From Nissolia schottii (lineage: Eukaryota; Streptophyta; Magnoliopsida; Fabales; Fabaceae), in contig QANU01015176.1 in NCBI GenBank assembly GCA_003254905.1, positions 228,881-292,880 on the forward strand: DNA of 64,000 bases. The letters are read 5' to 3'. The position numbers and the translations under genes are program-made. Of the stretch, positions 34,001 to 46,790 are shown one piece after another; within the stretch, counting starts at the first letter, position 1, and each line of letters starts with the position of its first letter. The notes under the pieces are model-generated. The model made no database searches. It worked only from the letters and a program-made list of their open reading frames with translations, and had not been told where the DNA came from.

Positions 34001-35702
34001 ATGGCGTACGAAATAGATGAGATCAAGAGTAAGCATGTTGAGCTCTCTGTTTCATACTTATGTCACACCTATTTTACATGCGCCTAAGCACGTTGAGCTC
34101 TCTGTTTCATACTTATGTTTTTACTTGCAGAGGTTGGCATAGGCCTAATTGGTTTCGGCATCTTTTTCACATTTCTTGGCCTGGTTCTTTTCTTCGACCG
34201 CGGCTTGCTTGCTCTGGGAAATGTGAGGATTTCTTTCAAACAAAATCTTCACTTTTTGTAACTTGGTTTTCTTTCTGGAATCGAGATTGGTTTGATCTTA
34301 ATTTTGGTTTCTGCATCTGGCATTCTGGAATCAGATTTTTTGGTTGGCAGGGGTTGCAATTTTGCTTGGCTGGCGCTCCATGTGGACACTCTTTACCAAT
34401 AGAGCAAACTGCAAGGTATTCATGGATTTCCCTCTCTTGTGATTGTGATTAGTTATACTAGTAGAGTGCAGGGCATTACCATGTTTCTCTTGTGGCTTAC
34501 ATGATTGATGAGGTTATCATCTGGTTAGCTTTCACATTTAGCGAAACTAGGTCATCAATTTTTTCACTAGATCAATTCAAAGCAGAAACTAGTTGCATTA
34601 CTTTTGGAAATCGCTTGAGTGTAAATTTCTGCATGTCTACTTTCTAGTTAGAGATTGTTTCCTGGTATCGATGATGGTCCTCGGAAATCTGTAAGCAGTG
34701 ATTCTCGTTAAAATCAAGGTTTTGTTAGGATTAGGGTTAAGCCAGTATTCTGTTTTGCTAGAAGGACTATCTCCGGTGAACTAAATAATTGCTCTCGCTG
34801 CTCTTCTATCCAACATATTTGCTTTAACAATTCTCAGCTGCATAGGTAATTGTTCAAGGCTTCCTGCATCTCTATGATTGAGCTTTAACCATGATAGATA
34901 TTTTTATATGAATGCCAAATGGAGAGGAGAGACATTTTAGGATGCAAGCCTTTTGCGTCCTTCATTTTCCTTCTTCTTCTATTACTTCAACAACAATCTT
35001 ATCCTTAATTCTTTTGTCTCTATCCACCTTGATATCAGTTTTCTAATTTCTCACGAATGGACAATGAACCATTTTATATGGAGATATATATAACATTGCT
35101 TCTCTCCTTTTTCTGTTGCAGGGTTCTGCATCATTTCTCCTAGGCCTCTTCCTTATTTTTGTGAGGTGGCCAATAGTTGGTATAATATTTGAAATATACG
35201 GCTGCATCGTTCTCTTCGGGTTAGTTGACAGCTTCCTTCTTGTGAGCTCTATAAGACTCCAATACTTATCATTTCTACACTAATCGTTGATGCTTTTGGC
35301 TGCAGTGGATTTTGGTCATCCGTCAAAGTGTTCCTCTACCACATCCCTATTGTCGGGTGGATTATACGGTTTATTGCCCGTGAGTGTTTACTGTGAAAAT
35401 TCATTTTCAAGATTTCCTGAATCATCAATAGTTTCTGTATAAAAATTGTATATACATTCATGCATTTCATACTGATTAATCACTAAAGCAAGACCCTTGA
35501 AGAGCCTCCATTTCTATCTTTCTTCATTTCCACTCTAGTTGAGAGTTTAAGTTGAAATCCATGCCATTTTTTATTGATATTAGATGATATACTAAAGATT
35601 TTCAAAGAAAATTGGCATTTTAATCAAGTTGAAATAATTAGCTTATGATTTACATTTTACATTGAGTTTAACATTAGTTTTGGCTATTTTGCAGCTCCTT
35701 GA
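34001..35702 (+). CDS. GOT1: GOT1/SFT2-like vesicle transport membrane protein, six exons
   Basis: Small four-helix membrane protein of the Got1/Sft2 family, which acts in vesicle fusion at the ER-Golgi and Golgi in yeast and plants. Coding exons are 34001-34028, 34131-34222, 34335-34415, 35122-35219, 35306-35379 and 35695-35702. All introns are GT..AG. The product is 126 residues. It starts MAYEIDEIKK, followed by hydrophobic segments at about 10-32 (VGIGLIGFGIFFTFLGLVLF), 34-56 (with IFWLAGVAILLGWRSMW across the exon 2/3 junction), 68-101 (ASFLLGLFLIFVRWPIVGII and on) and 105-124 (KVFLYHIPIVGWIIRFIA). The motifs FDRGLLALGN, GWRSMW, FxRWP and GGFWSSVKVFLY are family signatures. The last exon adds only the final Pro-Pro and the stop, so the C-terminus is short. 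Intact and probably functional. Intron 1 has an internal duplication. Confidence 0.93.
34029..34120 (+). repeat. Direct duplication inside intron 1 of the GOT1-like gene
   Basis: The ~33-bp segment 'taagca(t/c)gttgagctctc' onward is present at about 34030-34063 and again at 34085-34118, 55 bp apart. The first copy includes the start of the real donor. In the second copy the GT is lost (CTAAGC), so only the first donor can be used. Confidence 0.8.
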
Positions 35703-36839
35703 CCGTCGCGAAAGGGGATTTGACTGATTGCTTTTTTGGTTATGCTGTGTCTGGCTCTTGTAGGGGTTCATTGCCTTAGTAGTTTTACCAAAGTCTAATG
35801 CCTGAATTCAAATTCATTGTTGATGTTGCTCATTATGTCGTTTTATCATCTTCTTTTCTGGTTGTTCAGTTGTGTACCATCAGGATTGATGGACATGTGA
35901 AGATGGTATATGATAGACTAACATTTAGGATTAACTTTTAAGTAGCTTCTCAAGACCTCACCCCGAATGTTAAAATTTTATCTTATCTATAATTTTGGTT
36001 TAAAGATGAGTCTTGGAGCAACGATAAAGTTGTTGCTTTGTGATATAGAGGTTACATGTTCAAAATTTTCATATTTCAAGATTAAGATTAATGATTAGTA
36101 TGCTGAAAAATATAAAGGTGAAGTGGTCAAATTAAGTTCATTAGCTATGAATATGTATATTGAGAATGTGACGCATGCTGAAGGAATATTCTAGTAAATA
36201 ACAGTATTAAATAGTGTCTTGGTCTAGAGGAAAACTTTACTTAATTGCATAAATTCTTTAAAATTGTGAGTATAATTTTAAAATCATTAGGAAAAGTTGA
36301 GTAAGATCCAGATGTTATCCAATCACTTTATATAAATAAAAACAGCAAGGTAAGGTAAGTCCGTACCTACTTTTGAATAAATTTTTCCAATCTAATTATT
36401 GGTGCGTTTAGAATAAATCATAAAATGGTCCACAATGGTTCACAAGATGGATAGTGAAAGTGCTATTTCTAAAATATATAATGAAACTTATTTCTATGCT
36501 TCATAAAAAAAATGTACGATGGTTGAAAATAGAGTATACTTTTTTCATTTAATTTTGCAATGTTGGCCAATTTTCACAATATAAGAGGTAACACTAATTT
36601 TTATCCTTAAATATGTATATATCGAGGTGTAAATTAAAATGTTTTCATCTAAAAATAAATAAAATATATATATACTACTTTTATATTTTTATTCTTATCT
36701 TTTAACTTCCCTAAATAAAACACTTTAATTTGTTAGAGAGTGAGATTAAATGAAAAGAAAACAACTAAATGTGAAAAACAACTGCTCCCTGGATTCTAAT
36801 TGCAGAGCAGACGCTCAAATAACATTATTAGGTAGTTAA
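35703..36839. other. 3' flank of the GOT1-like gene, AT-rich
   Basis: Probably 3' UTR for the first few hundred bases, then AT-rich intergenic sequence leading into the satellite array. No further gene is seen. Confidence 0.45.
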
Positions 36840-39800
36840 ATGAATATAGCTTTGTCTTTTCTTGATACAAGTAAATATTTTTATTAATTAATACTTTTCA
36901 TAGGTTATATAGTCTTAAATTTTTTTTCTAAAAATTGTTTTCAGTAATACAAACTTTCAAAGCTAATATCTTCGTGCTTTTCATTTAAAATGACTTTTTA
37001 AGATTAATGGTCATCTTTCATAGGTTATAGCCTTATCTTTTTGTTAAAAACAAATATTTTTAATAATGACCATTTTTTATAGGTTATTACCTTGTATTTT
37101 TCTTCAAAAATAATTTATGGTAGTATGTACTTTCTATAGCCTATAACGCTCTTTTTCATTAAAAATAACTTTTTTTGGACCAATATCAATTTTCATAGGT
37201 TATAGCCATATCATTTCAGTTCGAAGCAAACATTTTTATTAGTGAGCATTTTTCAAAGACTATATAGCCTTGAATTTTTGCTCAAAAATTGTTTCCAGTA
37301 ATATGAACTTTCCATAACCTATAGCATTCTCTTTTCGTTAAAAATGACTTTTTTTGGATTAACGGTCATCAAGCTATACAACCTTGTCATTTCCGTTAGA
37401 AGCAAACATATTTATTAATGAGCATTTTGTTAGCCTTAAATTTTTGTTAAAAATGGTTTTCGGTAATAAGCACTTTCCATAGCCTATATCTTTCTATTTT
37501 CCATTAAAAATGACTTTCTTGGCTTAATGGTCATCTGTCATAAGCTAGCCTTGCCTTTTTTTTTTTGTAAAAAATAAACATTTTTCTTAATGATCATTTT
37601 TCATAAGTTATAACCTTGTATTTTTTCTCAAAAATGGTTTTCAGTAAGATGTACTTTCCATATCCTATAACATTTTCTTTTTCATTGAAATGACTTTTTT
37701 AGATTAATAGTCATTTACGTAAGATACAACCTTGTCCTTGTCATACAAACCTTTTTATTAATGGTCATTTTTTATAGGTTATAGTTGTGTAATTTTGCTA
37801 AAAAATGTTTTCAATAATATACACTTTCCATGACACAAAGCATTCTCTTTTCATTAAAAATAACTTTTTTTATTAATTATTATCTTTCATAGGCTATAGT
37901 CTTGTCATTTCCGTTAGAAGCAAACATATTTATTAATGAGCATTTTTCAAATGTTATAGCCTTATTTTTTTGCTCAAAAATAGTTTTCGGTTATATGCAT
38001 TTTTCATACCTATATCTTTCTGTTTTTCATTAAAAATGACCTTTAAAGATCAATGGTCATCTTTCATAGGTTATAACCTTGAATTTTTTCACAAAAATGG
38101 TTTTAAAAAATATCTACTTTTCATTATCTATAAGACTATAACATTTTCTTTTTCATTAAAAATAACTTTTCTAGACTAATAGCAATTTTCATAGGCTATA
38201 ACATTGTCTTTTTCATAAAATACAAATATTTTTATAAATAAGCATTTTTCATAGGCTTTTGTAATTTTGTTTAAAAATGATTTTCGGGAATATGCATTTT
38301 TTGTAGCATATAACATTCTCTTTTCATTAACAATCACATTTTTGGAATAATTGTCATCTTTTAGTGACTATTACCTTGTCATTTCCATTAGAAGCAAACA
38401 TTTTATAATGAGCATTTTTCAAAATCTTGAATTTTTGCTTAAAAATTGTTTTCGGTAATACGCACTTTCCATAGTCTATATCTTTCTATTTTTCATTAAA
38501 AATAACATTTTTAGATTAATGGTCATCATTCATAGGTTATAGCCATTTCATTTCCGTTTGAAGGGAACATTTTTAATGAGCATTTTTCAAAGGCTAGCCT
38601 TGAATTTTTGCACATGAATGATTTTCGATAATACAAACTTCCATAGCCTATATCTTTTTGTGTTTCATTAAAAATGACATTTTTGATATATGATCATCAT
38701 TTATAAGTTATAACCTTGTCATTCCCATTAGAAGCAAACATATTTATTAAAGAGCATTTTTCAACGACTATAACTTTGAATTTTTTTTTTTTGTCAAAAA
38801 TGATTTTCGGTAACATGCACTTTCCATACCTATATCATTCTGTTTTTTAATTAAAAATGGCCTTTTAGGATCAATGGTCATCTTTTATACGTTATAGTCC
38901 TGTCTTTTTATTAAAAACAAAAATTTTTCTTAAAGAACATTTTTCACAGGCTATAACCTTGACTTTCTTCACAAATATGATTTTCAGAAATATGTACTTT
39001 CCATATCCTATAACATTCTCTTTTTCATTAGAAATGACTTTTTTGGACTAATAGCAATTTCCACAAGCTATAACCTTGTCTTTTTCGTAAAATACAAATT
39101 TTTTTTATTAATGAGCATTTTACGTAGGTTAGCCTTGTCATTTTGTTTAAAAATAATTTTCGGTAATATGCATTTTCCATAGCCTATAGCATTCTCTTTT
39201 CATTAAAAATAACATTTTAGGATTAATGATCATCTTTCATTGGTTATTACCTTGTCATTTTCGTTAGAAGCAAACATGTTTTAAAGAGCATTTTTCAAAT
39301 TTTATAGACTTAAATTTTTTCCCAAAAATCAATTTGGGTAATGCACACTTTTTCATACCCTATATCTTTATATTTTTCATTAAAAATGACATTTTTGGAT
39401 TAATGATCATCATTCATAGGCTATATCTTTGTCATTTCCGTTTGAAGCAAACATATTTATTAATGAACATTTTTCAAAGACTATATCCTTGAATTTTATC
39501 TCAAAAGTGGATTTTTTTTCCGGTGATATGCACTTTCCATAGCCTATATCTTTTTGTTTTCCATTAAAAATAACCTTTTAGGATTGATGATCATCTTTCA
39601 TAAGTTATAACTTTGTCTTTTTTGTTAAAAACAAACATTTTTCTTAATGACAATTTTCCATTAGTTATAGCCTTGAATTTTTCCAGAAAAATAGTTTTGA
39701 AAAATATGTACTTTCCAGCCTATAGCATTCTCTTTTTCATTAAAAATGACTTATATGGAATAATAACAATTTTCATAGGTTATAGCTTGGTCTTTTTTGT

Positions 39801-40076
39801 AAAATGAAAACATTTTTATTAATGACCATTTTTCATAGGTTATAATTTTGTTTAAAAATAATTTTTGGTGATACGCATTTTCGATAGCCTATAACATTCT
39901 CTTTTTATTACAAATGACATTTTTGGATTAATGATCATCTTTCAGTGGTTATTACCTTGTCATTTTTGTTAGAAGCAAACATTTTTTAATGAGCATTTTT
40001 TAAAGGCTATAGACTTGAATTTTTACTCAAAAATTATTTTCAGTAATATGCACCTTCCAAAGCCTATAACATTCTC

Positions 40077-40108
<32 letters not shown>

Positions 40109-40603
40109 GAAAATGACTTTTTTGGACTAATAGAAATTTTCATAGGCTATAGCATTTTCATTTTGTTAAAAAAAATATTTTTATTTATGACCATTTTCAT
40201 AGGCTAGGCTTGTAATTGTGCTCAAAAATATTTTTCGGAAATATGTACTTTACATAGCCTACAACTTTTTTCATTAAAAATGAAGTTTTTTTTTATATTA
40301 ATGATCATTTTTTATAGCTCATAGCCTTATCTGTTTGCTAAAAACTAACATTTTCATTAATGACCATATTTCATAGGCTATAGCCATGTGTTTTTCCTCA
40401 AAAATGATTTTTAAAAATAAGTATTTTCCATAGATTATAACATTCTATTTTTCATTAAAAATGATATTTTTGGATTGATAGTCATTTTTATAGGCTATAA
40501 CGTCGTTTTTTCATTAAATACAAACATTTTTATTAATAGGTGATTTTCGTAGGCCCTTGTAATTTTGCTCAAAAATGATTTTTGGTAATATGCACTTTCC
40601 ACC
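36840..40603 (+). repeat. AT-rich satellite array, ~177-bp unit of three ~58-60-bp subunits (left block)
   Basis: Roughly twenty diverged units. A unit consists of three related subunits. Their sub-blocks are: one with ATGATTTTCGGTAATATGCA and TTTCCATAGCCTATA; one with ATGACTTTTT and TCATCTTTCATAGG; and one with AACATTTTTATTAATGAGCA and TTTTTCATAGGCTATAGC. All three share the pattern of A-rich start, CAT(C/T)TTTCATAGG, TATAGCCTTG, T-rich segment, AAAA. Marker 'aaaaat(g)nttttc' recurs near 36931, 37107, 37285, 37449, 37633, 37802 and 37976, that is about every 165-185 bp. It has no coding role; the frames inside are chance. Confidence 0.85.
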
Positions 40604-41026
40604 GCGTATTTTTTTTAGAGATAGAAATGTTGAGCCAAAAGGCAAGCAAAACATACAAGCAAACATGGGCTTGTTAGCATCACAGAACAAAAGTGCCTCA
40701 AAAGCCAAAAACAGAAAACAAAACAGAAAAAACAGCCAACAACGAGTAGAATACAACAAAACAAAATCAGAAACACGGAACCAAAGAAATTAGCAACAAC
40801 AACTTGTGATGCAAACTCCCAAGTCCATTACACTAGAGAAAACAACACCAACAACTGCTTCAGATCAGTAAAGCTGTAGAGGCCATGCCAGGAAGCAGAA
40901 AGCTAACCAGAAAACGACCCAGAAACCAACCAAGAGGAAATAACCTTAAGACCATCTTCGAATGGCTTGAATATTCCAAACAAAAGTCACCAGTATATAG
41001 GGAAGTTTTGGCTCCCACGCACAGGC

Positions 41027-41625
41027 CTAATGACCCAATCTCAACATAATATTGTCAAAATCGTGGTCCCATCTTGGCTTGTTGTCTTGGAAGAACATAT
41101 GGCTCCTGATCCAATAAATAGACCAAATAACCATAAACAACAAAGATTTCCAGAGTTTCTTGTCAAAACTTGTAAGTTGCACTCCACTCCACGAATCAAA
41201 AGACGCCATCGGATCATGTTGCCAACGCCAGCAGAGACCCCCACATTGGAGACACTCATTCCACAACCTAGTGGAGATGGGGCAAGAGGAAAACAGATGA
41301 GCAAGGGTTTCTACCTCCTCAGAAGACAAGGTGCAGCGTGTATCGTTCCCCGGTAGACAGTTAAGTCGATGCAATCTGTCCTTGGTATTAAGACATTTTT
41401 GCAAAATAAACCACATCAATAGCTCTGCCTGTGGTGGGGCCAATCCTACCCACGCCTTCCTACCCTCCAACCAATTGGCAGAGGATCCCAGAATGCCTTT
41501 AAACACCTGCAAAGAGAAGTTTGATACAGAAAAGGTGCCAGAACCATTAAAGTTCCACCTTGTTATGTCTTCAACCCCCTCAATGATATTATTTTGACCT
41601 ATGGGTAGGAGAAAGTCCCCAATGT
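41027..41625 (-). pseudogene. LINE zf-RVT (C-terminal zinc-binding) region
   Basis: A minus-strand frame of ~200 residues carries the zf-RVT pattern of plant L1 elements: 'WRFNFNGSGTFSV'-like start (WNFNGSGTFSV), KAWVGLAPPQAELLMWFIL, TKDRLHRLNCLPGNDTRCTL and VETLAHLFSSCPISTRLWNE. The Cys/His residues of CTLSSEEVETLAHLFSSC are visible. The frame is interrupted upstream by the solo LTR at 41631. Confidence 0.8.
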
Positions 41626-41630
41626 TCCTC

Positions 41631-41897
41631 TGTAACGATGTAAAATTGTAAATGCTTGAATTATGGAATTGATAGAACAATTTGTGGAATTTTCTGCATT
41701 TCTTGTAGTTGAATTACAAGATAAAATGGTAGAGATGGAAAACTAGAGAGAGAATATCCTAGAGAGAGGGGTTAGGATCAAACCAAAACACATTTTCCAT
41801 ACCCCTAATTCCCCTCTTCCCCCTTATTTATAATAAAATTGGCTCCACTAATTGGACCAATTTCTATTTGGGCCCTTACCCATATAAGTCCGTTACA
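41631..41897 (-). mobile_element. 267-bp solo LTR inserted in the LINE
   Basis: Perfect 5-bp duplication TCCTC (41626-41630 and 41898-41902). The termini are TGTAACG...CGTTACA. On the minus strand a TATA-like 'ttataaataagggg' follows ~70 bp of upstream sequence, which sets the orientation. LINE coding sequence lies directly on the left side. The short LTR length fits copia or a TRIM. Confidence 0.85.
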
Positions 41898-42420
41898 TCC
41901 TCCCAAAAAAACAAACTCCTCCTCTATGACAACCTCCATTGCCAATCTCCATTAACCCAAGTCCCCACGTCGGCAATACAAAGATGCTAGAAGGTAGAGA
42001 TAGAGAACAAACGGGGAAGCTATCCTTGAGGCACTTTTCCCCAATCCAAATGTCAAGCCAAAACCTAGTTAGTTAGCCATCCCCCACTCTACAGCGCATG
42101 CCAAGCTGATAAATCCTTTGGATCTCATCCCCAAAGCTTGAGAAATCACAGATTTGTCTCTAGATACTAGGCAAGCCTAGGGGAGGGAGAGTGTGGCTAG
42201 TAGAGAAAGGGTTGATATTGTGGTTAGAGCACACAATTCTCTGCCACAAGGGAGCTGAGTTGGCAAGGAATCTTAGCCGCCATTTAAAGATTAATCCAAC
42301 ATTCTGAATGAGAACATCCTTTACTCCCAAGCCACTAAGAGCCGTTGGTCACTGAATGATCTCCCATGATATAAGAGGGATCCCTTTCCTATTGTCATTG
42401 TCGTGCCAAAAGAATTTCCT

Positions 42421-43200
42421 CTAGAGTTTGATAATAGAGAGCGCCATTGCTTTAGGGATCTTAAAGAGGCTCAAGAAATATAGTGGAAGGTTGTCGAGCA
42501 CTGACTTAATCAATACAAGCCACCCTGCTCTAGATAAGAGTTTTACTTTCCATAGGGCTAATCTCTTCTCCACTTTGTCTATCACCAGTTTCCATGTTGA
42601 CAATTTCTTAGGGTAGAGGAATCCCTAGATAAGGGATTGGGAGTTTAACTATAGAGCATTGGAAAAGCCCCTTTATCTTTGTGACCCACTCCATCTCACA
42701 ACCTAGAGGAATAAGTGTTGATTTGCCAAAATTAATATTCAGTCTTGACATGGTAGAAAAACAAGCCAATATCCGCTTGTAGTTCTTCAGAAAACAAGTT
42801 TCTATCATGGTAAACAGAAGGGTGTCATCAGCAAACTGGAAGTGGCTCAACTCAACCCGATCATGCCCAACATGAAGGCTCCTGACCAATCCAATGTTCT
42901 TAACCTTAGCCACCATTCTATTGAAGACTTCTGTCGCTGGGAGGAAGAGGAACAACGATAGAGGGTCCCCTTGTCTTAGATCTCTGTGGAGGGAAAAGGG
43001 GCTTGTAGGTGATCTGTTAACTAAGATGGACATAGATGATGGAGAAACACAATGTAGCACCCATATCCTCTATTTGTTGCGAAAGCCCATATTCTCAAGC
43101 ACCTCCCCTAGAAAATCCCACTTGATGATGTCATAAACTTTTTGAAAGTCAAGTTTCAGTAAAACCGCTTTTTTACTTAGCCTTATTGATCCATCAAATG
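42421..43200 (-). pseudogene. LINE reverse transcriptase remnant
   Basis: Minus-strand frames show the L1 RT landmarks: LDFQKVYDIIKWDFL (near 43110-43165), RDLRQGDPLSLFLFL, the catalytic FADD at 42824-42835 (FQFADDTLLF), and LNINFGKSTLIPLG, YLGIPL, then LSRAGWLVLIKSVL in the thumb. Stops and frame changes at about 43060 and 42605 prevent a continuous protein. Plant L1 RT primes on nicked target DNA. Confidence 0.85.
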
Positions 43201-44299
43201 ACCTTGTTGGCAATCAAAGCCCCATATAAGATTTGGCGATCCTTGATAAATGCAGTTTGAGATTCCCTAATAATGGATGACATCACCATTCTCATCCTAA
43301 TACCTAAGATCTTAGCAATAATCTTGTACAGACACCCAAATAAGCTAATAGGTCTGAAGTCTTTTAGCTCAACTGCACCTTCAACCTTGGGAATGATGGT
43401 TACCCTCGTCTTATTAATCTCTTAGGGGAAGCTTCCCATGTCAAAGAAATTAAGAATAAAGTTGCACATCTCATCTTTGATGTCCGGCCAAAAACTTTTT
43501 ATGAACTTGAAATTAAAGCCACCATAACTTGGAGTCCTTGAAGGATCACATGCCCAAATAGCTTCCTTGATATCTTCATAAGTCACCTTTTTCTCTAGAA
43601 TCTTAGCTTGTTCGTCACTAATCTAGGGTAGAAACCCTAGGGGAGATGAATTTTGGGGATCGGATCCTGCCTATATAGATTCTTGAAAAATTGCTTTTAT
43701 TTCAAACTTGATAGCCCTTGGATTTCTCATCAATCTATTCCTCATTTTAAGCTGAACAATCTATTTGTTCCACCTTCTATTTGAAGCCACAACGTGGAAA
43801 ATTTTGGTATTTCTATCCCCCAATTTGTTATATCTTAATTGTGCCATCTATTTCCAATAGAGCTCCTTTCATGAGTATCAGCGCCTGAGTTGTGAATTCA
43901 AGGCTTCCAATCTAGCTAGATTTATCTCTATTGCCCCTGAAACCTCAATTCTCCTCTCAGTGGATTCTTGTTCAGCCTCCATCAGTTTGATCTTCTTATT
44001 GATCATACTAAAAGATTCCCTTTCCACTTCCTCATTGGTTTATGAAGACACTTCAGTTTCTCGATCACTGTTATAGACCCCAGTCTCTGCTACTCCTGTT
44101 TAACCATCTTAGAGAACCCAAGATGTGTAAACCAAGCATTTATGGTGTGAAACAGCTTAGCACTTCCCCGTTTAATTTGTAGACATAAACAAATCGAAGT
44201 ATGGTCGGAGACTGCTTTAGGCAAAGCATAGGGTTTCAGATTAGGATAGGATGTCCCTCACTCAGGTTCTATCAACATCCTATCTAGCTTGCTTCGATT

Positions 44300-44727
44300 C
44301 CTCCCATTAGAATCACGAGAAAGATCTATCACCAATCAGAGGGGGAAGGATTGGGCTTGTCGACGCAGGCTCTAGAGTCTCTTTATCCATAGCCTCCACA
44401 AGGAGTAAGCCCAATTTAAAGGGATCATTCCTTAAGGCCCATGAGAGGCCCATATCATTACACTTATCCAAAGAATTGGCTTTTTCGATGGGCACCACAC
44501 TCCTAGAAATCGCCAACGTAGTAACTTTACTGGGTACTGAGAATATACGTTGGTGATGTTGCAGGGATTGTCCCCCACTACCCAACTATCATCATCCAAT
44601 ATTGTCCTATGTCGAGTCCCTTTGCCTCCTTTCCTAATGTCAGCCCTCGAAAGATCATGGTAGCCTCCTTGCTCTATCGTGCCATATCCTCCACAAGGTG
44701 GACGAAGCAAAGAAAATTCAACCACAT
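44300..44727 (-). pseudogene. LINE endonuclease-domain remnant
   Basis: Minus-strand frames contain 'NITNVYSQYPVKLLRWRFLG' and 'RNRSKLDRMLI'-like segments typical of L1 exonuclease-endonuclease-phosphatase domains. The start of that domain is missing, consistent with 5' truncation of the LINE. Confidence 0.6.
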
Positions 44728-45915
44728 GCATTTTTCATAGCCTGCTGCTTTCTCATTTTCATTAAAAACAATTGTTTTAAAATTAATGACCATTTTTTAT
44801 TGATTGTCTTTTTTGTTGAAAGCAAACATTTTGATTAATGGACATTTTTCATAGGCTATAGACTTATGTTTTTACACAAAAATAGTTTTCTGTAATATGT
44901 ACTTTTCATGGCTAGCCTTCTCTTTTTTTTATGTAGAATGACATTTTTTGATTAATGACTATCTTTCATAGGTTTGTCTTATTTTTTTAGTAAAAGGAAA
45001 CCTTTTTATCAATGAACATTTTTCATAGGTGGTAGTATGATATTTTTACTAAAAAATGATTTTCGGTAATATGCACTTTCAATAGCATGTAACTTTCTCT
45101 TTTTCATTAAAATGACTTTTTTTATTAACAATTATTTTTCATAAGCATAGCCTTTTCTTTTTCGTTAAATGAAAATCTTTTTATTAATGAGTATTTTTCA
45201 TAAGCCATATTTTTGTATTTTTGCTTTAAATGATTTTTGGTAATATATATTTTCCATAGCTTATAACCTTCTTTTTTTTTATTATTAAAAATGATCTTCT
45301 TTTCATCTTTCGTAAGCTATAATATCGTCATTTCCATTATAAGCAATTGTTTGTATTAATGAACGTTTTTCAAAGACTATAACTTTGAATTTTTTGCTCA
45401 AAAATAATTTTTGATAATATGTACTTTCCATAGACTATATCTTTGTTTTTTCATTAAAAATGACTTTTTTTAATTAACAGTTATCTTTTATAGGCTACAA
45501 CCTACTCTTTTTCATTAAAAGCAAACATTTTTATTAATTGACATTTTTCATAGACTATAGACTTATATTTTTACTCAAAAATGATTTTCGGTAATATGCA
45601 CTTTGCATAACCTATAATCTTCTTTTTTTCATCTAAAATGATTTTTTTATTTATTAATGACCATCTTTCATAGGCTAGCCTTGTTTTTTCTGCTAAATAT
45701 GGGACATTTTTCATAGGTCATAATCTTTTATTTTGCTCAAAAATAATTTTTGACAATATGCACATTTCTGTTAGAAGCAAACATTTTTATTAATGAGCAT
45801 TTTTCAAAGGTTATAGCTTTGAATTTTTGTTCAAAAATGATTTTTGGTAACATGTACTTTCCATAGCCTATATCTTTATGGTTTAGTCTTTTTTGTTAAA
45901 AACAAACATTTTTAT
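44728..45915 (+). repeat. Satellite array, middle block
   Basis: Same ~177-bp three-subunit repeat as 36840-40603, more diverged and with larger indels. The phase continues after the LINE. Confidence 0.8.
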
Positions 45916-45929
45916 TAACAAAAATACAA

Positions 45930-46225
45930 TTTGTACATTCCCCAAACTAACACCCTATGTACACCACACAAAGAAACAAACATTGCAAAACGAAGAAACA
46001 AACATTGTCATTGAACATTTATGCATGCACGGACACGCATGTGTTTAATATTGTTCATTTATGTATTTGAAAATGTTAATTTGTTTCTCTGTTTTCTGCG
46101 TGCACGGACACACATGTGTTTAATATTGTTCATTTATGTGTTTGATAATATTTTTTTCTCTCTGTTTTATAATGTTTGTTTATCTGTATAGTGTACACAA
46201 TGTGTCAGTTTTTTTGGTGTACAAA
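45930..46225. mobile_element. MITE-like insertion in the satellite
   Basis: Imperfect inverted ends TTTGTACATTCCCCAAACTA (left) and, from the right, TTTGTACACCAAAAAAACTG, followed on each side by TGTACAC. Internally there is a direct duplication of a ~65-bp segment around 'cgg acaca/gcatgtgtttaat' (46030 and 46103). It interrupts the satellite unit, which continues from about 46236. No sure target duplication; TTATTA is found on both sides. Confidence 0.5.
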
Positions 46226-46235
46226 TAGTTAAACT

Positions 46236-46790
46236 AATTTATTAGTAAACATTTTTCATAGAATATAGACTTACATTTTTACTCGAAAATGATTTTCGGT
46301 AATATGCATTTTTCATAGCCTATAGTCTTCTCTTTTCCATCTAAAATGACTTTTTTTGGATTAATGATCATCTTTCATAGCCTAACCTTATTTTTTTTGT
46401 TAAAAGCAAACTTTTTATTAATTGACATTTTTCATAGGCCTTAGTTAGATATGTTTACTCAAAAATGATTTTTGGCAATATGCACTTTCAATAAAAAATG
46501 ACTTTTTTTTTGAATTAATGACTATATTTCATAGGCATATCCTTTTCTTTTTTGTTAAATCAAATCTTTTTATTAATAGACATTTTTTATAGGTCATCTT
46601 CTTATATTTTTACTTAAGAATGATTTTTGGTAATATGCATTTTTTTCATAACTAGTAGCCTTTTTTTATTATTAAAAATGACATTTTTTTATTAATGATA
46701 TTTTTATAAGTTATAACTTTTTTTTTATTAAAAACAAGTTTTTTTATAATTTTGTTTAAAATGATCATATTTCGTAGATTATAAGATGAA
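46236..46790 (+). repeat. Satellite array, right block
   Basis: Three to four further diverged units of the ~177-bp satellite, fading out near 46790. Confidence 0.75.

Larger units (their letters stand above)
40604..44727 (-). mobile_element. L1-type LINE, degenerate and 5' truncated, inside the satellite
   Basis: On the minus strand the order is endonuclease remnant, reverse transcriptase, zf-RVT domain, then an A run (T run at 40610-40617 plus). It splits the satellite: the unit is left at 'atgcactttcca' (40590-40601) and resumes at 'atgcatttttca' (44728-44739). These two may be the remains of a ~12-bp target duplication, although the satellite itself could also supply them. Many stops and frameshifts are present. 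A 267-bp solo LTR lies inside (41631-41897). Confidence 0.85.

Noticed and set aside
40575..41356. Plus-strand frames over the LINE (72 and 129 residues)
   Set aside because: Antisense to the LINE zf-RVT region, which explains the sequence.
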